The notes below the pieces were generated by a model. It saw nothing but the letters and a program-made list of their open reading frames with translations. It searched no databases and was not told the origin of the DNA. From Pseudoalteromonas rubra (lineage in GTDB: Bacteria; Pseudomonadota; Gammaproteobacteria; Enterobacterales; Alteromonadaceae): a stretch of 64,000 bases of DNA. The translations under genes were made by a program, and so were the position numbers. This document shows, piece after piece, positions 34,872 through 44,121 of the stretch (the stretch's first letter is position 1; every line of letters begins with the position of its first letter). The DNA is taken from assembly GCF_000238295.3 (NCBI RefSeq), contig NZ_AHCD03000020.1, positions 124,001 to 188,000 on the forward strand, in the 5' to 3' direction.

Positions 34872-37046
34872 ATGAAATTGAAAATGACAGGATGTGCAGT
34901 AGCCGTAATCTTAAGTTGTTCTGCGTCAGCGGGAACAGGCGTACAGGACTTTTTGGATAGCTTAAGAAACTTCGAATCGGGTATTAACCCTGCTCTGGCA
35001 GATTTTTACCTTGAGAACCTGAATAACCCGGTTTACAAGTATGCCAAAGTGTCAGCGCCAGGTCGTATGGTACGTGATTGCTCAACAGGCAGCATGATCC
35101 CGGAAGATACCACCATTAATCAGTTCTTCACTAAGCTGGGCATTGACGGCATCTATAACTCACAAACTCCGTATAGTGCTGAGATGTTCAAAACCATGCA
35201 GTATAACTCGATGAATGCTTGGGGTTTCGTGGGCTATCAGCTCGGTGAAGCGGTACTGATCGATGCCGGTTACTATAGCCCGAAAGTAGTGACAGTGGAT
35301 GGTAAGGAATACGACAGTTTCTATGTGTTTGTGGAAGACAGCACCTGGATTGGCTGTAAAACGGAAGCCCTGGTTGAGATCGTCGGCTCAGGCGGTAACC
35401 AAATCCAGGCAACGGATGTGAACCGCTGGGAAGGGACCTTTGTTGGTAAGAATGGCGTCAACTCGTTTGCTGATCTGCTGATCCCGGATAATCAGGAACT
35501 GGTGATGCGTGATGCTATGCGGTTTAACTATGGCGTGATGACGCAGTTGCTGACCGATGCCAACATGACCTGGGAGCAGGCACTGGCGAAGAGCTGGCCT
35601 GGTACAGACGACAATGGTAACGCCATCACAGTACAAGCCACCATGTCTGGCCTGCTGGCTGCGGCACACTTACGTGGTGCCTGGGGTACAGCACGCTTGC
35701 TTACCAAGGATGAGATCACCTGTGATGAACTGGGTACCTGTATCACCAAATATGTACATAAGTTTGGTGGCTACAACACCATTTTCGACACGCCAGCAGA
35801 TGACGTTATCGAAGGATCTAAATACGACGAAAAGCTCTCCGCTGGTTGGGGCAACGATTTAGTATTGCCTGGCGGTGGTGCAGACACCATTGAACTGCAT
35901 GAGCAAAGCGGCTCAGTGACCACAGTACGTGACTTCACTGTTGGCGAAGATCGCATCATCCTGCGTGACTGGCAGGCTGCTGCGCCACTGAGTAACCTGT
36001 CTGTGTCAGACGTACCTGCGGGTGTTGAATTAGCGTTTGCTGGTCAGCGTGTGGTACTGGAAGGCGTATCGGCTGCGGCTGTGAACGTTAATACCGAAGC
36101 GGTGATCGCCCAGTCGGATATCTATGAAATTGCGTGGTCTGGTAAGCAAACCGTGACGGGCTTTAATCCTCAGCTGGATAAGATCCGTGGCACCGCAGGA
36201 ATTGGCTTTAAGCACCTGAAAGCGTACGAAACAGACACTGCTTTGGTCGTCGGTGTACAGGCTAAAGATGGTGGTATTTACAGCTCGGTTGAGCTGGTCG
36301 GTCTGACAGTGGCTGATCTGACGCCTGAGATGTTTGATAACGTCACCGGTGGTTATGACCGCCTGGGCTTCATCGTGCCGCTGAACAGCCAGAACTGGGG
36401 CTGGAATATGGCGCTGACAGTGAACAGCTTTGACCCGGCAAAAACCGTGATCAGCATGCCACTGTTCAACTACACCTTCTCTATGCTGGTGCTAACGCAG
36501 GAAGGTGCAGATACAGTGATCACGCTGGATGAGACCGCATCAAAAGGCGATCAGAAGCGTCTGGTACTGAAAAACACCGATGTGAACAGCCTCAGCGCTG
36601 CAAACTTCGATTACGTATCGGGTAACTTTGTCGATGCAGTGATTGACGTGCCGGTATTCTACGATATCACGGCAACGGTTGTGGGCACAGGTGGTAGCAT
36701 TTCACCAGCGCCGGATGCAAGCGGTGTGATCAGCGGCAAAGGCAACACCGATTTTACCCTGACCTTTGTACCAGACAGCGGTTACCGTGTCGCCACACTG
36801 AAAGTCGATGGCGTGAGCGTGACAGCGCAGTCAAGCTACACTTTCCCGGCACTGTCTGCTGCACACAGCGTACAGGTGACCTTTGAACCTGGCAATTCTT
36901 GCCCGGCACCCTGGAATGAAACTCAGGTATACACCGGCGGTGATCAGGTGACCTTTGGCGGTAAAACCTATGAAGCGAAGTGGTGGACTCAGGGCAACAA
37001 CCCGGCCTCACTGGGCCCATGGAAAGAAATTGCCAATTGTCAGTAA
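34872..37046 (+). CDS. Secreted lysozyme-like / RTX-like / chitin-binding protein
   Basis: A 724-residue protein from ATG 34872, which has TGAGGA in front; ATG 34857 would place that site inside the gene. A signal peptide ends at SCSASAG. The N-terminal domain (about 25-280) has FLDSLRNFESGIN and YNSMNAWGFVGYQLGEAVLID, a pattern like lysozyme-type hydrolases that open with a catalytic Glu in x-ESG. A calcium-type nonapeptide stretch follows (SAGWGNDLVLPGGGADTIEL), then long beta-rich domains and a repeat module with VVGTGGSISPAP. The last 48 residues are a CBM5/12 chitin-binding module (YTGGDQVTFGGKTYEAKWWT). It is probably an outer hydrolase for chitin or a related polymer feeding the importer locus. 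The catalytic assignment is tentative. Confidence 0.7.
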   Translation: MKLKMTGCAVAVILSCSASAGTGVQDFLDSLRNFESGINPALADFYLENLNNPVYKYAKVSAPGRMVRDCSTGSMIPEDTTINQFFTKLGIDGIYNSQTPYSAEMFKTMQYNSMNAWGFVGYQLGEAVLIDAGYYSPKVVTVDGKEYDSFYVFVEDSTWIGCKTEALVEIVGSGGNQIQATDVNRWEGTFVGKNGVNSFADLLIPDNQELVMRDAMRFNYGVMTQLLTDANMTWEQALAKSWPGTDDNGNAITVQATMSGLLAAAHLRGAWGTARLLTKDEITCDELGTCITKYVHKFGGYNTIFDTPADDVIEGSKYDEKLSAGWGNDLVLPGGGADTIELHEQSGSVTTVRDFTVGEDRIILRDWQAAAPLSNLSVSDVPAGVELAFAGQRVVLEGVSAAAVNVNTEAVIAQSDIYEIAWSGKQTVTGFNPQLDKIRGTAGIGFKHLKAYETDTALVVGVQAKDGGIYSSVELVGLTVADLTPEMFDNVTGGYDRLGFIVPLNSQNWGWNMALTVNSFDPAKTVISMPLFNYTFSMLVLTQEGADTVITLDETASKGDQKRLVLKNTDVNSLSAANFDYVSGNFVDAVIDVPVFYDITATVVGTGGSISPAPDASGVISGKGNTDFTLTFVPDSGYRVATLKVDGVSVTAQSSYTFPALSAAHSVQVTFEPGNSCPAPWNETQVYTGGDQVTFGGKTYEAKWWTQGNNPASLGPWKEIANCQ

Positions 37047-37075
37047 TGACACGTTAGCACGGTTTGATTAAGAGC

Positions 37076-37111
37076 AAGCCATGGCACGCGCAAGCGGCCA
37101 TGGCTTTTTTT
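37076..37111 (+). terminator. Terminator after the CBM5/12 protein
   Basis: Stem AAGCCATGG / CCATGGCTT with a 13-base loop, followed by a run of T residues. Confidence 0.85.
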
Positions 37112-37334
37112 GTTCTGTGTGGCAAGGTTACAGGGAATCTGGCTGGGGTGGGGGCGTCATTTCGTGGAGATCTTCGGTGATCAGCCATTGCGGCAGATAA
37201 TAGTGTGCTTGCGTCATTGTGCTTCCATGCTGCTCAGCATTCGTTTTAGGCCCAGTTTACCAAAGCGTATAAGGGGCTTGTGCAAAGCCGGCTGCAAGAG
37301 CAGGTTAAGATGAGATAATAGGTGAGAAACAAAA
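37112..37334. other. Remainder of the gap before fbp
   Basis: Together with the two terminators this makes a 340-bp gap between convergent genes. I see no gene in it; a 67-codon frame on the plus strand has no supporting feature. Confidence 0.4.
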
Positions 37335-37360
37335 ACGCCATGGCGAGCTCACCATGGCGT
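37335..37360 (-). terminator. Terminator of fbp (minus strand)
   Basis: Stem ACGCCATGG / CCATGGCGT with an 8-base loop. On the minus strand it is followed by GTTTTTG, 27 bp after the fbp stop codon. Confidence 0.8.
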
Positions 37361-37386
37361 ATAAACTGTGTAGCCAGATAAAGGGA

Positions 37387-38355
37387 TTATTTATGATACC
37401 CAAGACAGGCTTCGACTTCGTTTTTCGAGCCTAAGATCACCGCCACGCGCTGGTGGATATGCTCCGGGTCGATATCCAGAATGCGTTGCTCGCCGGTATG
37501 GGCCAGACCGCCGGCTTGCTCTACCAGCATCGCCATCGGGTTGGCTTCGTACATCAGACGCAGCTTGTATGGCTTTTCCGGGTTTTTGGTGTCGGCCGGG
37601 TAAGTAAACAGGCCGCCGCGACATAGTACGCGGTGTACATCACCTACCATGGCAGCAATCCAGCGCATGTTGAAGTTTTTACCGCGCGGGCCGGTGTCGC
37701 CTGCCAGCAGGTCGTTGATGTAGTTTTGCATGGCCGGTTGCCAGTGACGCTGGTTTGATGCGTTGATGGCAAACTCCTGAGTGTCGGCCGGTACTTTGGC
37801 AAACTCTTCGGTCAGCAGGAAACTGCCGTGGGTTTTATCCAGCGTGAAGATACGCGTGCCTTTACCTGTGGTCAGTGCCAGTGTAGTGCACGGGCCATAC
37901 AACACGTAGCCTGCGGCAATTTGCTTGTGGCCCGGCTGCATAAAGATAGCCGGATCAGCCGGATCCGCATCTTCCGGGGCTTCCATGATAGAGAAGATGG
38001 TGCCTACCAGTGAATTGATGTCGGTATTAGAAGAACCGTCCAGTGGATCGAATGCGACAATAAATTTGGCATCCGGGCTGCCCGCAACCGTGCCTTCTTC
38101 TTCTTCTGAGGCAATGGCTTTTACATAGCCAGATTCCAGCAGAATGTCTTTGAGTAGCTGGTTAGACAGTACGTCGAGTTTCTTCTGAGTTTCGCCCTGA
38201 ATGTTTTCATCCAGCGTTGAGCCCAGCACGCCTGACAGCGCGCCCTGACCTACGCGGAAAGAGATTTCTTTACAGGCAGCCAGAATGGTTCGGATCAGAG
38301 AAACCAGTTCACGGGAACAGCCGTCTTCAATTAACACCGGTGGAAGTCTACGCAT
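37387..38355 (-). CDS. fbp: Fructose-1,6-bisphosphatase, class I
   Basis: A 322-residue protein with the class I FBPase metal and phosphate sites: EEEEGTVAGSPDAKFIVAFD near residue 85, then the signature DPLDGSSNTDINSLVGTIFS. Toward the C terminus are the sugar-binding MRWIAAMVGDVHRVLCRGG and YEANPMAMLVEQAGG. It removes the 1-phosphate of fructose-1,6-bisphosphate, the committed step of gluconeogenesis in the cytosol, which suits a marine bacterium living on amino acids and amino sugars. It is monocistronic and divergent from the protease gene at 38515. Confidence 0.97.
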   Translation of the reverse strand: MRRLPPVLIEDGCSRELVSLIRTILAACKEISFRVGQGALSGVLGSTLDENIQGETQKKLDVLSNQLLKDILLESGYVKAIASEEEEGTVAGSPDAKFIVAFDPLDGSSNTDINSLVGTIFSIMEAPEDADPADPAIFMQPGHKQIAAGYVLYGPCTTLALTTGKGTRIFTLDKTHGSFLLTEEFAKVPADTQEFAINASNQRHWQPAMQNYINDLLAGDTGPRGKNFNMRWIAAMVGDVHRVLCRGGLFTYPADTKNPEKPYKLRLMYEANPMAMLVEQAGGLAHTGEQRILDIDPEHIHQRVAVILGSKNEVEACLGYHK

Positions 38356-38514
38356 AAATTTTAGTCCTGATAACGGTTATGTTGCAGCCCTGATAGAGTG
38401 AGAGAGCAGGCCACAAACAGCGCTGAATTTTGTCCTAAATAACTGTATTTTGTATACGATTTAATATACAAATGAGGTACCAGTCATCTAACCTAACACA
38501 ACAAAGATAAGAAA

Positions 38515-40941
38515 ATGCGAAAAACACGCTTTGCACCTCACATGCTCTCGGCTTTGCTGCTGGCTATGATACCCCAAGCGCACGCTGCAATTAAGTCTAT
38601 TGATGAATTTACTGACAAACTCAACCATTTCCCTGGGTTTTATGCGTTCTACAGCGACCCTGCCAGTGGCAAAATTTACTTGGATGTGGATAAACTCTCG
38701 CAGCCGTTCTTACTCCAGCACAGTCTGCCGTACGGTGTCGGATCCAACGACATTGGCTTAGATCGCGGCCAGCTGGGCAGTACTTACCTGGTGCAGTTTG
38801 AGCGCTTTGGTGACAAGGTGATGCTGCGCGCACTGAATACCTATTTTCGTGCCAGTGCCGATAATCCGGCGGAGCAGCAAAGCGTTAAAGAGGCGTTTGC
38901 CTCCAGCATTTTAAATGGCTTTAAAGTAGTGGCCGAAGACGATGATAGTGTACTGATCGATTACACCCCTTATCTGTTATCGGATGTGCATGGCGTGTCG
39001 CGGACGCTGGCGGCGCGCAAGCAGGGTAGTTACAGCCTCGATGCCAGCCGCAGCGCGACTTATATGCCACGCTCCAAGGCCTTTATGAAAAATACCGAGC
39101 TGGAAGCGGTACTGACCTTTAAGGGCAGCAAGCCTGGTGAGTATGTGAAGCAGGCGACGGCCAATCCCTATGCGGTGACAGTCCATCAGCACCACTCGCT
39201 GATTGAGCTGCCGGATGACAATTATCAGCCCCGCGCATTCCATCCGCAATCGGGTTACTGGAGCATTGAGCATAAGGATTACTCAGCGCCGCTGAGCGAG
39301 TCTATGTATGTGCGTTATATTCCGCGTCACCGTTTAAACAAGAAAGACCCGACTGCAAAAATTTCTGAACCGGTCGAGCCGATTGTATATTACCTGGATC
39401 CGGGCGTGCCGGAGCCGGTGAAGACCGCACTACTGGATGGTGCGCGCTGGTGGGATCAGGCCTTTGCAGCGGCGGGTTACAAAAATGCCTTTCAGGTTAA
39501 AGTGCTGCCGGAAAATGCCGATCCTATGGACATTCGTTACAACGTGATCCAGTGGGTCCACCGCGCGACCCGCGGCTGGTCATATGGGGCATCGGTGATA
39601 GACCCGCGTACCGGCGAGATCATTAAAGGTCATGTCACCCTGGGCTCATTGCGTGTGCGCCAGGACATTCTGATTGCCGAAGCCTTAGCTGCGCCATTTG
39701 TAAAAGGTGATGAAGTGACGGAGCGCCTGCATGCCATGGCGCTGGACCGTATTCGTCAGCTCAGTGCTCACGAGATTGGCCACACGCTGGGGATTGCCCA
39801 TAACTTCTCTGCGTCTGTGAAAGACCGTGCTTCTGTGATGGACTATCCGCATCCGCTGGTGGGTATGAACGATCAGGGTGAGCTGGACATCAGCAAAGGC
39901 TACGCATCAGGCATGGGGGAGTGGGATACCCAGGTGATCAAGTATGGCTACAGCGACTTTACCGCAGTGGATGAAGCTCAGGGGCTGGCTGCTATTCTGG
40001 CAGAGAACAAGAATAAAGGACTGGAGTTTATCTCGGATGCCGATGCCCGTCCTAAAGGCGGTGCACACCCGACTGCCCACCTGTGGGATAACGGTGGAGA
40101 CCCGGCAGCTGAATTAACGCGGGTGCTGGATATTCGTCGTAAGGCGCTTGCCCGTTTTGGCCTGAATAACATCAAAACCGGTGAGGCGTTATCTCAGCTA
40201 GAAGAAAAGCTGGTGCCGCTGTACTTGTTCCATCGTTATCAGGTGGAATCGGCAGTGAAACTGATCGGTGGTGTAGACTACGACTATGAAGTGCGTGGCG
40301 CGCAAACTGCCAAAGGCGCACAAGTGGTAGGTAAGGCACAGCAGCAGGCAGCGCTCTCGGCCCTGCTGGATACCTTGTCTCCTGAGCAACTGATGATCCC
40401 GGAATCGGTGCTGGCGCTGATCCCGCCTAAAGCCTATGGCGAGTATAAAACCCGTGAAAGCATCAAAGGCCGAACTGGTCTGACACTGGATGCGATGGCG
40501 TTGCCAGAAGTGGCGGCTCAACATACCCTGAGTTTATTGCTGAACCCGCAGCGGCTAAATCGATTGGCGCAGCAGGGGGCGCGTAATCATGCCAACCTGA
40601 ACAGCGACGATCTGCTGAACACGGTTTATCAGCATGTTTTTCAGCCGAAAGCGGAGTCGGGCATGGCAACGAAACTGGCGCAGCGTGTGCAGTTTTTAAC
40701 AGCCTACCGCCTGGCAGAGCTGGGTAGCAGCGATAAGCTGGCACCGGAAGTCCAGGCTCAGTTGCGTTACTATCTGAGTCAGCTGGTTGAGCAATACAGT
40801 GACGACTCTCTGTTTGGTGGCAGCAGCAAGGCTGATGCATTCGACACCTATCTGGCGGATTTAGTGGCGCAGTATCTGGAAAGTGGTCAATGGCCATCAG
40901 GCTTTAAAGCCCTGCCGATGCCGCCAGGCTCGCCTATCTAA
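38515..40941 (+). CDS. Secreted zinc metalloprotease (DUF5117/DUF5118 type)
   Basis: An 808-residue protein with signal peptide (LLLAMIPQAHAA). The N-terminal half has the FYAFYSDPASGKIYLDVDKL and FLLQHSLPYGVGSNDIGLDRG regions of this family. The metzincin-like zinc site HEIGHTLGIAHNF starts at residue 419, giving three His ligands and the catalytic Glu420, followed by the Met-turn-like ASVMDYPHP. The C-terminal third is helical. Homologues are predicted periplasmic or outer-membrane-associated proteases in Bacteroidetes and gammaproteobacteria; the substrate is unknown. It has its own terminator at 40957. Confidence 0.88.
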   Translation: MRKTRFAPHMLSALLLAMIPQAHAAIKSIDEFTDKLNHFPGFYAFYSDPASGKIYLDVDKLSQPFLLQHSLPYGVGSNDIGLDRGQLGSTYLVQFERFGDKVMLRALNTYFRASADNPAEQQSVKEAFASSILNGFKVVAEDDDSVLIDYTPYLLSDVHGVSRTLAARKQGSYSLDASRSATYMPRSKAFMKNTELEAVLTFKGSKPGEYVKQATANPYAVTVHQHHSLIELPDDNYQPRAFHPQSGYWSIEHKDYSAPLSESMYVRYIPRHRLNKKDPTAKISEPVEPIVYYLDPGVPEPVKTALLDGARWWDQAFAAAGYKNAFQVKVLPENADPMDIRYNVIQWVHRATRGWSYGASVIDPRTGEIIKGHVTLGSLRVRQDILIAEALAAPFVKGDEVTERLHAMALDRIRQLSAHEIGHTLGIAHNFSASVKDRASVMDYPHPLVGMNDQGELDISKGYASGMGEWDTQVIKYGYSDFTAVDEAQGLAAILAENKNKGLEFISDADARPKGGAHPTAHLWDNGGDPAAELTRVLDIRRKALARFGLNNIKTGEALSQLEEKLVPLYLFHRYQVESAVKLIGGVDYDYEVRGAQTAKGAQVVGKAQQQAALSALLDTLSPEQLMIPESVLALIPPKAYGEYKTRESIKGRTGLTLDAMALPEVAAQHTLSLLLNPQRLNRLAQQGARNHANLNSDDLLNTVYQHVFQPKAESGMATKLAQRVQFLTAYRLAELGSSDKLAPEVQAQLRYYLSQLVEQYSDDSLFGGSSKADAFDTYLADLVAQYLESGQWPSGFKALPMPPGSPI

Positions 40942-40956
40942 TCTTGCAAAAAAGAA

Positions 40957-40986
40957 AACCGGACTGATGTCAGTCCGGTTTTTTTA
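40957..40986. terminator. Bidirectional terminator
   Basis: Stem AACCGGACTG / CAGTCCGGTT with ATGT loop, flanked by A and T runs, between the convergent protease and nitrobindin-like genes. Confidence 0.92.
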
Positions 40987-40998
40987 TACCTGCTGCAC

Positions 40999-42006
40999 TT
41001 AGGCCTTTTTGACTAAGGTATTGGTAGTGATGTGCGGGAAGGTGACGAGCTGGCTCTGAATGGGGATCTCCATGGTGATATTTTGCGAGTACTGAAGCTG
41101 AGTGAAATTATCACTGCCATCGAGTGATTCCAGCCAATAGCTGATGGCGTAACGGCTGACGTTGGCGTGTTGCTGTTCAAAGCCTATGTTGGTAACCGGA
41201 ATGCCGGAGTGCTCGGTATCGACTTCCAGTAAAATGAATTTCTTCGGTGGGGATACTTCCAATGCATTATTCAGCGGTTGATTGGGGTTCAGGGTAAAGT
41301 CCGGATTCAGGTTGCCAACACTTTTGGTGCTGTACTGATCGGTGCTGACATCATGGGGCAGGCCCATGGGGAGCACGTCACTTTTGCTCAGCATCGGAAT
41401 GGTGGGCACACCTGTGCCTGACTGAAAATGCCCGCTGGCCAGAATGGAGTTACCATGTGGTACCGACATTTGCTTGATAAAGTCATAGGCTTGTGTGGGC
41501 GGTACACTGTTAGGTACGGTTTCAGTACCGATCCCCGGCTTTTCCCCGTTGCCATAAGGCCCCAGAAGTTGTTTTCGATCGGTCAGGAATAGCAGTGAGC
41601 CATTTTCGGCATGCACCAGCTGATCTTTTGCCGGGCCATCGGCAAAGTAGACACGTTGCTCGTAAAACAGGGTGTTGGCAACTTGCGTGCCTAAGCCACC
41701 GCGGTTGGGGGCCGTGCCGTGAATAGCCGAAAAGGTTAATTCTTCATAGTAAGCAAAGTTTTTCAGGATATAGCTGGCTTCCTGAGGCAGTGGCATCAGG
41801 CAGTAAGAAAACGGTTTGTCCGTTCCCCCCATGCCAGAGTTACCCAAAGGTTGATTGGTCCAGGTGCCGATCAAGTGTTGTAGCGGGCCTAGTTCTGTTG
41901 TCGGCGCTGGCGGGTTTTCCTGTGCCGGATCGATCAGCAAAGGTTTTGAAAGATCAGGGGGCGTTACGTCAGTCATGATGGTTTCCTCATTAATTGCTAC
42001 TGGCAT
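40999..42006 (-). CDS. Nitrobindin-like (haem-binding beta-barrel) protein
   Basis: A 335-residue protein without a signal peptide. The opening ELGPLQHLIGTWTNQPLG resembles the start of nitrobindin/THAP4-type ten-strand barrels (LG-L-FL-G-W-G). The rest alternates strands and loops, with several His but no obvious single axial ligand. It is about twice the length of a simple nitrobindin, so it may have two barrels or a different lipocalin-like fold. It is the last gene of a five-gene leftward cluster, 140 bp after the phosphoesterase. Haem binding is therefore only a suggestion. Confidence 0.5.
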   Translation of the reverse strand: MPVAINEETIMTDVTPPDLSKPLLIDPAQENPPAPTTELGPLQHLIGTWTNQPLGNSGMGGTDKPFSYCLMPLPQEASYILKNFAYYEELTFSAIHGTAPNRGGLGTQVANTLFYEQRVYFADGPAKDQLVHAENGSLLFLTDRKQLLGPYGNGEKPGIGTETVPNSVPPTQAYDFIKQMSVPHGNSILASGHFQSGTGVPTIPMLSKSDVLPMGLPHDVSTDQYSTKSVGNLNPDFTLNPNQPLNNALEVSPPKKFILLEVDTEHSGIPVTNIGFEQQHANVSRYAISYWLESLDGSDNFTQLQYSQNITMEIPIQSQLVTFPHITTNTLVKKA

Positions 42007-42146
42007 TCCATGGGGTATCCCAAAGTGCCATAGGCTTGATCCCTACAGTGACTGCTCGAAGGCGGCGGGATCCCTGGCTGCCTTCGTCTGTACTTATTGA
42101 TTCATCTTAATTTGATCGTCATTGTCAGTGTGTCGCTGTATGACCT

Positions 42147-44120
42147 TTAAGTAGTGCGACAATCTGTCGATAAGTAAGCGGCCACATGGGCCCGCAACTG
42201 CTGGTCATGGCTACTCAGATAGAAGCACCAAAGCTGGTCCTGATAGCGCGCAGCACACAATGGAGTGCCTGGGTCGCGATGGGCGTTGTTGAGCATCTGT
42301 TGCTCACTCCAGCCTGCTTCGGCCATGGTGCCATAGCCGTTGCTGGTGGTATCGGCTTTGGCTGGGTCGTAGGAGACAGCCTGTTGACTGGTGAGCACAC
42401 CTGGAATAGAAAAGCAGGCGCTCAGCAGCTGCTGGCTGTTAGGGGCATTGTGAAACAAGTGGATCACGCCATCGAGCGTCGCTGCGGCGAGGTTGCCTTC
42501 ACTTTGGTAACTGTGTTCCTGCGGCTCTGGCTCATCAGGCGTTAATTTACTAGGGGCCTGGGAGAAATGGCCAATGCCAAACCCATTGGTCGACCACTGG
42601 TGACTCACTGCATTGTCTTGTGGTCCCGCATAGGTGCTGTTACTGACATCGGTGACATTAAATTCTGCACTGTTATAGCTCAGACAGGCCAGCGCCTGAC
42701 CATTGCCTTCGCGATATATCAGCAGGGTATTGCTGCCCAATGAGGCTAAAGTGAATGGGCCTGTGGGTTTGCACACCAGTGGTTGTGGCTTAGGTTGCCA
42801 CTGTTGCTGGGCATAACGCTGTGCTTGCATGCAGTCCTGCTGATCGCGATACACCAGTAACAGATCGTGACTCTCTGGCAACACCTGTAATGCCAGGGCT
42901 GATATGCATTCATTGCTGGGAGCAGGCAAGGTTTGCCAGCCCTGATTAGTTGTGAGGATGTGCAGGGTAATACGTAAGTCCATATCACGATATCCCAGCA
43001 CCAGTGTATTGCCCTGCGCACTGAGCTGAAGTTGATCTTTGCAGTCCGTCTGAAGCTGTAATGGCGTTGACCAGCTATGGCCGTCAAAGCTGGTACAGTG
43101 CAACTGACCGGGCTGATCATGTCGTGTATAGAAGAGGTAGAGTTGCTCACCCAAGCTGGCGGCTTGCAGATCGCAGATCTGTTCCAGGTGTGGCAAGGAC
43201 TGAGCCCGTTGCCAGTGCAGCGATTCATCCCACAAAAAGCGGAAATAGTTCGCATGGCAGTCATTCTTGCCCAGCGTACCGAGTGAAAAGTTCTCTTCAA
43301 TGGTCCGCAACAAAGAGTAATGGTTGTACCCTTCGTGTTGCTGTGAGGGCGTCAGGGTATCGCCCAGTAACACCGTATAAATCTGATTCGGCCCGTCGTA
43401 GTAATATTTATATTTCTGGCTGGTGTCATAATCCGACTCAAAATCGGCCTCGTCGTAGGTAACGACCACCAGGGTGTTGTCGGGGAGCTTGCTATCCGGG
43501 CCGGGGAAATTAATCGAGGCAAAAAACGACTTCAACCAGTCTGCTTGCTGATCCACCAGCACGGGGGCGCGTTCGCCTTTGAGGTCATTGTCTTTGGTGC
43601 CAAGCAAATAATGCCCATCGTGCCACATGTTAGGTGTAAACCAGGCAAACTCGGGCAAGTTATCGTTGAGTAAATCCTGGTAGAACTGTGCCTCATTGCC
43701 AATTTTCTGCCAGCGCGCTTCGCTGTCGAGAATACGGGCAAATGACGAAAAGGGGTCGTGCTTGAGTACATACGGATAGCTGTCTATGGGTGTGAAGTTG
43801 TTTGCTTTCCAGGGCGTCCAGCCCGCCACATAGCTTTCCATGTAGGCACGCCAGTCGAGGTTTTGCGCTGAGTCTTCTATCAGGTCAACTAAGGTGCGTT
43901 GCGGCAATCTGGGTGGCACTTCATCGTCGGTCACATTGCACAGCTCACCCGCGAGTGAGGCGATATAATTGGTTTGCGACGGGTGCATCACGCCAAAACT
44001 GTTGGTCAGCTCAATGCCCTGTGCGGCGAGGTTGCGCATGTAAGGGTTATTCATCACATAACCGCGATACTGGTTTTCAAACATGATCACAATAATGTGA
44101 TCGAAGCGTCTTGTGGTCAT
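42147..44120 (-). CDS. Phosphoesterase (phospholipase C/acid phosphatase-like) with propeller-like C-terminal region
   Basis: A 657-residue protein with the alkaline-phosphatase-superfamily phosphoesterase domain at about residues 1-300. The N-terminal metal strand is HIIVIMFENQYRGYV. The nucleophile region is MHPSQTNYIASLAG and the second metal site is LVVVTYDEADFESDYD. The C-terminal half consists of repeated strands such as LVLGYRDMDLRITLH, LLLVYRDQQDCMQAQ and TLLIYREGNGQALAC, which look like blades of a beta propeller. No signal peptide is seen. The gene starts 1 bp after the ferritin-like gene stops, so the two are co-translated. The substrate is unknown. Confidence 0.78.
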   Translation of the reverse strand: MTTRRFDHIIVIMFENQYRGYVMNNPYMRNLAAQGIELTNSFGVMHPSQTNYIASLAGELCNVTDDEVPPRLPQRTLVDLIEDSAQNLDWRAYMESYVAGWTPWKANNFTPIDSYPYVLKHDPFSSFARILDSEARWQKIGNEAQFYQDLLNDNLPEFAWFTPNMWHDGHYLLGTKDNDLKGERAPVLVDQQADWLKSFFASINFPGPDSKLPDNTLVVVTYDEADFESDYDTSQKYKYYYDGPNQIYTVLLGDTLTPSQQHEGYNHYSLLRTIEENFSLGTLGKNDCHANYFRFLWDESLHWQRAQSLPHLEQICDLQAASLGEQLYLFYTRHDQPGQLHCTSFDGHSWSTPLQLQTDCKDQLQLSAQGNTLVLGYRDMDLRITLHILTTNQGWQTLPAPSNECISALALQVLPESHDLLLVYRDQQDCMQAQRYAQQQWQPKPQPLVCKPTGPFTLASLGSNTLLIYREGNGQALACLSYNSAEFNVTDVSNSTYAGPQDNAVSHQWSTNGFGIGHFSQAPSKLTPDEPEPQEHSYQSEGNLAAATLDGVIHLFHNAPNSQQLLSACFSIPGVLTSQQAVSYDPAKADTTSNGYGTMAEAGWSEQQMLNNAHRDPGTPLCAARYQDQLWCFYLSSHDQQLRAHVAAYLSTDCRTT

Positions 44121-44121
44121 A

